Below, one piece after another: positions 59,306-64,000 of a DNA stretch of 64,000 bases (its first letter is position 1; each line of letters begins with the position of its first letter). The notes under the pieces are model-generated. The model saw only the letters and a program-made list of their open reading frames with translations. It searched no databases and was not told the origin of the DNA. The DNA comes from Treponema sp. (GTDB lineage Bacteria > Spirochaetota > Spirochaetia > Treponematales > Treponemataceae): contig JAFUYH010000026.1 in the NCBI GenBank assembly GCA_017470605.1, positions 1 to 64,000 of the forward strand, read 5' to 3'. The position numbers and the translations under genes were made by a program.

Positions 59306-60187
59306 ATGCACTTTGTAAACGCAAAATCAATTTTGACTCCTCACAGCATGAACATCTACCGCGGCTGTTCCCACGGCTGTATTTACTGCGACTCCCGCAG
59401 TAAGTGCTATCAGTTTACCCATGCTTTTGAAGATATTGAAGTAAAGCAGAACGCGCCCGAACTGCTGGCTCAAGCCCTGCGTAAAAAACGCAAACGCTGT
59501 ATGATTGGAACCGGCTCCATGAGCGACCCATACATTCCACTGGAAAAAGAGCTTGGACTTATGCGCCGCTGTCTTGAAATAATTGATTGCTACAATTTTG
59601 GCGCAAGCCTCATAACAAAATCTGACCTTGTACTGCGCGACCTTGATGTCCTGACCCGGATAAACAAAAAGACAAAGGCCGTCGTTCAGATGACGCTGAC
59701 CACTGCTGATGACGCACTCTGCAAAATCATAGAACCCGGTGTCTGCCCCACCAGCCGCCGCTTCCAGGTTTTGCAGGCTTGCCGTGACGCAGGAATTCCT
59801 ACGGTCGTCTGGTTCAGTCCCCTGCTTCCATTCATAAATGACACCCGGGAAAATATTGAAGGCATTGTTGATTACTGTGCCCGCGCCGGCGTAAAGGCAA
59901 TCATCTGTTTTGGAATCGGGCTTACCCTGCGGGAAGGAAACCGCGAATATTTTTACGCCGCCCTTGACCGTGCCGCCGCCCGCGACTCCCGCTTTGCGGG
60001 CCTGAAGGAAGCTTATCAGAAACGCTTCGGCTATTCTTACATGGTTAATAGCCCCCATAACAAAGAGCTCATGCAGTACCTGGCTCAGCTATGCCGCCAG
60101 AACAAGATTATGCTTGGAACAGATTCTGTATTTAATTGGATTAAAGAATTTCCAGACTGTGCCCCTTTTCAACAAAGCCTGTTTTAA
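59306..60187 (+). CDS. SPL-like radical SAM protein
   Basis: About 293 residues. The Fe-S cluster motif is CSHGCIYCDSRS, within MNIYRGCSHGCIYC typical of the spore-photoproduct-lyase-like Rv2578c group. GTGSMSDPYIPLEKELGL and LITKSDLVLRDLDVL are further family segments. It is cytoplasmic. Members of this group are often linked to DNA repair by annotation, but the substrate of this branch is not established. It is expressed from a promoter under a palindromic operator shared with the kinase gene region. Confidence 0.9.
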   Translation: MHFVNAKSILTPHSMNIYRGCSHGCIYCDSRSKCYQFTHAFEDIEVKQNAPELLAQALRKKRKRCMIGTGSMSDPYIPLEKELGLMRRCLEIIDCYNFGASLITKSDLVLRDLDVLTRINKKTKAVVQMTLTTADDALCKIIEPGVCPTSRRFQVLQACRDAGIPTVVWFSPLLPFINDTRENIEGIVDYCARAGVKAIICFGIGLTLREGNREYFYAALDRAAARDSRFAGLKEAYQKRFGYSYMVNSPHNKELMQYLAQLCRQNKIMLGTDSVFNWIKEFPDCAPFQQSLF

Positions 60188-60353
60188 CATCTGCCAATCC
60201 CCAAAAAAAACGCAGAATATCAGGACATTGAAATCAAAATAATCTTCAAATCCCTTATTTTATGATATAATAAAAACATGCGCATTACAGAAAATTGCAG
60301 AAGCAATTATGCAGCTTCAGAAAAAATTTGACGGTGTAAAAGGCATTTAGACT
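60188..60353. other. Intergenic region with possible short upstream frame
   Basis: Contains a TATAAT-like box (TATGATATAATAAAAA, about 60260-60275) and a 13-codon frame (60308-60349, MQLQKKFDGVKGI) ending 4 nt before the next gene. It may couple translation, since that gene has no ribosome-binding site. Confidence 0.3.
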
Positions 60354-61661
60354 ATGAAAGAAGGGACAAATTTTTCATCATACTGCAAAAAGATTTTTAC
60401 TCGATTCGGTCAGATGCTTTATCTGACAATCTCAAATTTTACAAAAAATGCCCTGTGGGAAAGCGCAGCAGCCTGTGCCTTTGGTTTTATCTTTTCATTT
60501 ATCCCTATTACGCTGATTATTTTTGCAGTTCTGGTTGCCGTAATTCAGTTTTATCCCAATATCTACAATTTTGTAATGGACTTTGCCGGTCAGATTGAAT
60601 CAATCGTAGATATAAAACCGCTTTTGAACAGCCTTATGGCAATCCGTTCCATAAAATCCTTCAATATATTCCTTATTGTCTGGGTAATATGGATGGCAAG
60701 AAAGCTTTTTAATTCCATCATAAAATCCATAAACAAAGTATTCCGCTCCGTTTCAAAACGAAAGTCCTGGTTTAATCAGCTTTTAACCTTCATCATAGAA
60801 TTTGCAATGACCCTGATTATTGCAATCATAATTCTTTTTGCATTCACTTTTACTCAGATTATAGAACTTCCGGTCATAAAAACAATTTTTGAAAACTTTC
60901 AGTTCATTTTTAAGCAGAGTTCACAAAATGTAGGAACTTTCTTCCTTTACTTCATACTTTTTGTAAGTACCACCGTTGCATATCGCGTCATTCCAGGCAC
61001 AAAGCCCCTTCTGCGCCGCTGTGTATTTTACGCCGCCCTCAGCACAATTTCATTCTTTGTTGTTTCTTTCTTCATCAATATGTTTATGAATGTCACAAAC
61101 TACAACACAATTTACGGAACAATCTCTTCCCTTGTTCTTCTGATGATGAAAGTCTATATCTTCTTTAATATTTTTCTTTTCTGCGCCCAGATGATTTATG
61201 TTTCCCAGTTTTTTGAAACTCTCCTGCGTTCAGAAATCTACCAGCTGCCAGCCTATGAATCAAAACAGCTTGCCGATTATCTCCGCCGTTTTCTTTTTAT
61301 AAATCCTTCGGAAATTCAGACTGATAAAAATACAAAAAAACTGAATGCAGGGGATGTTCTTTATAAGGCAGAAGACAAGGTTGACTATGTCTATTACATA
61401 AAAACAGGAGCCATCACAGAAGAAACTGCCCGCGGGCTGGAACTGCGCTCCCAAGGCTCATTTTTAGGAGACGTGCAGTGCATTCTGAATGAAAACTATG
61501 GGGCCTCCGCAAGCGCCCTTGCTTCCTGCGAGCTGATTCAGTTTACAAAAGAAGAATTCATGCAGATTATTCAAAAAAGCCACCACGCCGCCAGAAAAGC
61601 CCTTTCAAAAATCTCGGAATATACTTCGTCATTGTATAATGGTGAAGATGATGATGAATAA
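60354..61661 (+). CDS. YihY/BrkB-family membrane protein fused to a cyclic-nucleotide-binding domain
   Basis: 435 residues. The first 290 form a YihY/BrkB membrane domain with six hydrophobic helices (SAAACAFGFIFSFIPITLII at the start, VAYRVIPGTKPLLRRC in the middle, YGTISSLVLLMMKVYIF near the end). The C-terminal 120 residues are a Crp-like cNMP-binding fold (LNAGDVLYKAEDKVDYVYYI and LRSQGSFLGDVQCILNE). BrkB proteins may be transporters or envelope factors. The fusion suggests gating by a nucleotide such as cAMP or c-di-GMP. No Shine-Dalgarno is visible. Confidence 0.9.
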   Translation: MKEGTNFSSYCKKIFTRFGQMLYLTISNFTKNALWESAAACAFGFIFSFIPITLIIFAVLVAVIQFYPNIYNFVMDFAGQIESIVDIKPLLNSLMAIRSIKSFNIFLIVWVIWMARKLFNSIIKSINKVFRSVSKRKSWFNQLLTFIIEFAMTLIIAIIILFAFTFTQIIELPVIKTIFENFQFIFKQSSQNVGTFFLYFILFVSTTVAYRVIPGTKPLLRRCVFYAALSTISFFVVSFFINMFMNVTNYNTIYGTISSLVLLMMKVYIFFNIFLFCAQMIYVSQFFETLLRSEIYQLPAYESKQLADYLRRFLFINPSEIQTDKNTKKLNAGDVLYKAEDKVDYVYYIKTGAITEETARGLELRSQGSFLGDVQCILNENYGASASALASCELIQFTKEEFMQIIQKSHHAARKALSKISEYTSSLYNGEDDDE

Positions 61662-61717
61662 ATAAGCCATTCAGGACTGTGTCACTCCATGATTTCTAGT
61701 GCCCCGTGGCAAAAAGC

Positions 61718-61936
61718 GTCATAATACTAGGGCAAACGCATTATAAAGTTTGCACATTTATATGGCAGTCGCCAAAAATCTCAAAGCCTTTTCAGCCTCG
61801 GTTTCACTGCCATCCATCAGATTTTACAGAACACTGCATTATAATACGTCTGTCCTGTAAAAAGTGCGGGAACGTGCAGTGGTAGCACTTTTTACAGTTT
61901 CGGCTCTTTTATAATGCGTTTGCCCTGTCATAATAC
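61718..61936. mobile_element. MITE-like element with 19-bp terminal inverted repeats
   Basis: AGGGCAAACGCATTATAAA (61729-61747) and its exact inverse (61908-61926) enclose about 160 bp. GTCATAATAC flanks the pair directly on the right (61927-61936) and one base away on the left (61718-61727), like a target duplication. Inside are a 13-bp inverted pair CTGTAAAAAGTGC/GCACTTTTTACAG (61855-61897) and a degenerate third copy of the terminal sequence. No coding capacity. Confidence 0.6.
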
Positions 61937-62043
61937 AATCGTCACTTCCAATTCCTGCCAGAATTCACTATAATCTTTTCATGAGCGGCAAGTTTGCCAG
62001 CAAAATGTCAAAACTCACACAATTACAATCATCAGGAAATTTT

Positions 62044-63933
62044 ATGTCTAGAGAAAAAATCGTTGTTCTGGATTTTGGTTCCCAATATGCACATTTGATT
62101 GCCAAGCGTTTCCGTATGCTCGGCTATTATTCTGAAATTGCCCTGCCCTCAGCTGACGTTAAATCGCTTGAAGGAGCAAAGGGCCTTGTTTTTTCAGGGG
62201 GGCCTTCTTCGGTTTATGATGACAACACCCCTGAATTCAATTCTGAAATCTTAAATCTTGACATTCCGATTTTAGGACTCTGTTACGGTCACTACATTGT
62301 TCAGCTTGGCTATAATGGAAAAGTTGGCAAAGGTGATGTGGGGGAATTCGGTTTTGCAACATTGAACTTTGCAGACGCTATGGGCGGAGATGAAAGCAAA
62401 TGCCCTCTTTTCAAGGGAATTGAAGGAAGCCAGCAGGTTTGGATGAGCCATCAGGACACTGTTTTTCAGATGGGAGAAGGTTTTGAAGTTGTGGGCTCTA
62501 CCAAGGATTGTCCGTTTGCCGCAACCCAGAATCTTGAAAAAAGGCGGTTCAGCTTGCAGTTCCACTGCGAGGTAAAGGACACTCCTTGCGGAAATCAGAT
62601 TTTTCAGAACTTTGCAGACTACTGCGGCATGGAAAAGAACTGGGATCAGGACACCGTATTAAACATCATCCTTGAAAATATTAAAAAGGAAGCAGACGGC
62701 CGTAACGTTCTCCTCTTCCTTAGCGGTGGAGTAGATTCTACAATCACATTTGCTTTATTGAACAAGGCACTGGGACAGGACAGGGTTCTTGGATTGCATA
62801 TTGATAACGGCTTTATGAGAAAGAACGAAAGTGCTACCGTTGCCGAGGCTTACCGCAAGTTTGGTTTTACAAACTTTATTGTAGAAGATGCCAGCGAGAG
62901 CTTCCTCAAGGCAATTGCAGGCCTTACTGACCCTCAGAAAAAACGCATGGCTGTCGGTGAAAACTTCATCACCGTCCGCAACGAGGTAACTGCCCGCCAG
63001 AATCTTGATGACTCCTGGCTTTTGGCTCAGGGAACCCTTTATCCTGATATTATTGAATCGGGCGGAACAAAAAATTCTCACACAATCAAAACTCACCATA
63101 ACCGTGTTGCAGGAATTCAGGAGCTGATTGCAAAAGGACTGATTATTGAGCCTATCCGCGACCTTTACAAGGACGAGGTTCGTGCCATCGGAAAAAAACT
63201 TGGACTGCCGGACGAACTTGTCATGCGCCATCCATTCCCGGGACCTGGTCTTTCCATCAACGTGCTTTGCAATGACGGCAAGCCGGACGCAAAAAATGAA
63301 GAAGAACTGCCTCTTGCCCAGAAAGAACTTGATGAAATTAAACTTGATATGTTCTGCGAGCACTGCACACAAAGCTTGAAACGCAGCATACTTCCAGTCC
63401 GCTCGGTTGGCGTTCAGGGAGACTTCCGCACTTACCGTTTCCCTGCCCTGCTTGCCTTTGCTGATGAAGGTGACGGCTTTTATCACTTCCCTGGCAAGCG
63501 TGAAAAAATTGAAGCCTGCTCTTCTACAATCACAAACGCTGCAAAATATATCAACCGTACCTGCCTTAAGCTCTTCCAGCGTCCTGGCATTGCCGACAGC
63601 GACCTTAAAATTCAGGAAGGCTACTGCGACCGCCGCCGCTTAGACCAGCTGCGCGAGGTTGATAATATTGTTCTGACTGAACTTCATAAATCAGGCTGGT
63701 ACGACAAAATCTTCCAGCACCTTACAATAGATTTGCCTTATGCAAGTGCTGCTGACCACGCGACATTTGTTCTGCGCCCTGTAATTTCTGAAGACGTAAT
63801 GACAGCCCGCTTTGCAATGCTGCCTGCCGACCTGCTAAGCACAATAGTTCACAAGATTGCAGAACTGCCGTTTGTAGACGCCCTCTACTTTGACGCCACA
63901 AACAAGCCACCTGCAACTTTTGGGTGGGAATAA
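62044..63933 (+). CDS. guaA: GMP synthase (glutamine-hydrolysing), long form
   Basis: About 629 residues, against about 520 for most bacterial GuaA. The N-terminal class I glutaminase has its nucleophile in GLCYGHYIVQ and the catalytic His/Glu in LQFHCEVKD (Cys in place of the usual Pro). The ATP-pyrophosphatase P-loop is FLSGGVDSTI. The dimerisation region is enlarged: after RHPFPGPGLSI it has LPVRSVGVQGDFRTYRF and later FVLRPVISEDVMTARFA, with about 110 residues between. This resembles the two-subdomain eukaryotic enzyme. It ends KPPATFGWE. The start at 62044 follows AGGAA. Confidence 0.96.
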   Translation: MSREKIVVLDFGSQYAHLIAKRFRMLGYYSEIALPSADVKSLEGAKGLVFSGGPSSVYDDNTPEFNSEILNLDIPILGLCYGHYIVQLGYNGKVGKGDVGEFGFATLNFADAMGGDESKCPLFKGIEGSQQVWMSHQDTVFQMGEGFEVVGSTKDCPFAATQNLEKRRFSLQFHCEVKDTPCGNQIFQNFADYCGMEKNWDQDTVLNIILENIKKEADGRNVLLFLSGGVDSTITFALLNKALGQDRVLGLHIDNGFMRKNESATVAEAYRKFGFTNFIVEDASESFLKAIAGLTDPQKKRMAVGENFITVRNEVTARQNLDDSWLLAQGTLYPDIIESGGTKNSHTIKTHHNRVAGIQELIAKGLIIEPIRDLYKDEVRAIGKKLGLPDELVMRHPFPGPGLSINVLCNDGKPDAKNEEELPLAQKELDEIKLDMFCEHCTQSLKRSILPVRSVGVQGDFRTYRFPALLAFADEGDGFYHFPGKREKIEACSSTITNAAKYINRTCLKLFQRPGIADSDLKIQEGYCDRRRLDQLREVDNIVLTELHKSGWYDKIFQHLTIDLPYASAADHATFVLRPVISEDVMTARFAMLPADLLSTIVHKIAELPFVDALYFDATNKPPATFGWE

Positions 63934-63965
63934 TTTGATTTTTGCATCCATGCAAAAATCAAATT
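63932..63965. terminator. Palindrome after guaA
   Basis: Perfect 16-bp arms AATTTGATTTTTGCAT / ATGCAAAAATCAAATT around CC begin within the guaA stop codon. Possibly a terminator without a clear T run, or part of the repeat that follows. Confidence 0.55.
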
Positions 63966-63967
63966 GT

Positions 63968-63992
63968 CGAGTTTTGGCTATGCCAAAACTCG
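63968..63992. repeat. Interspersed palindrome at the window end
   Basis: CGAGTTTTGGC-TAT-GCCAAAACTCG, the same core as at 27773, 32743 and 33850. It runs to the window edge. Confidence 0.75.
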
Positions 63993-64000
63993 CGGCTGCC

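Noticed and set aside
61729-61747. AGGGCAAACGCATTATAAA as a PurR operator for guaA
   Set aside because: Only a half-site resembles the enterobacterial PurR box, and the exact inverted pair plus flanking direct repeats fit an element end better.

Overview
The window looks like a chromosomal segment of a gut- or rumen-type spirochaete, most likely a Treponema. This is inferred from the mix of 7TM-receptor/SpoIIE signalling proteins, a methyl-accepting chemotaxis protein, anaerobic ribonucleotide reductase, plant-polysaccharide glycoside hydrolases (GH16, GH5, GH120) and moderately AT-rich DNA. No 16S or other rRNA gene is present to confirm it. No tRNA, rRNA, CRISPR array or complete insertion sequence was recognised.

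Layout. 0-5.8 kb: a DUF234-type ATPase behind a perfect 48-bp palindrome, fabF, an unassigned structured small RNA, an MFS transporter and pta. 5.9-11.2 kb: a membrane-bound SpoIIE phosphatase, a GH16 lipoprotein, a cytoplasmic GH5 enzyme and an Fe-S aldo/keto reductase. 11.4-18.1 kb: a tyrosine phosphatase/HAD pair, gltX, and the anaerobic ribonucleotide reductase operon nrdD-nrdG-MBL behind two NrdR-like boxes. 18.3-24.3 kb: a GH120 beta-xylosidase with a YczE-like membrane protein, a GGDEF protein, decayed Na/Pi-cotransporter and response-regulator remnants, and a DUF2798 protein. 24.8-31.3 kb: a repeat-rich lipoprotein, a RelB/YoeB-type toxin-antitoxin pair, a MATE pump, gene fragments, a secreted DUF6273 protein and a MarR regulator.

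31.6-39.9 kb is the most dynamic region. A flavodoxin/aldo-keto-reductase cluster and its LysR regulator are separated by an AT-rich island of about 4.7 kb. The island holds an HTH regulator, a secreted ankyrin protein, a DUF2971 protein, a lipoprotein and a complete-looking type III toxin-antitoxin locus. That locus has a promoter, 2.8 copies of a 35-nt RNA repeat, a terminator and a ToxN/AbiQ-family toxin. It is followed at the toxN stop codon by a sequence with full integron attC architecture, so the toxIN locus looks like an integron gene cassette. The island is flanked by diverged copies of the flavodoxin 3' end and upstream region.

40-64 kb: a decayed feoA/feoB locus, a Y-family polymerase with a YolD-like partner, a chemotaxis receptor, dnaE, a YggT protein, recG, a group-2 sigma factor, a second MATE pump, asnS, an AT-rich type II restriction-modification pair, a fructosamine-kinase-like protein, a Phd/VapC-type pair, an SPL-like radical SAM protein, a BrkB-cNMP fusion and a long eukaryote-like GMP synthase.

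Small palindromic interspersed repeats occur throughout, with the core CGAGTTT...AAACTCG, GCGCAAGGG...GGTTGCGCCC or GGGGGAAAG...CTTCCCCC. One lies in frame inside the MFS gene, one interrupts a flavodoxin gene, and one separates nrdD from nrdG.
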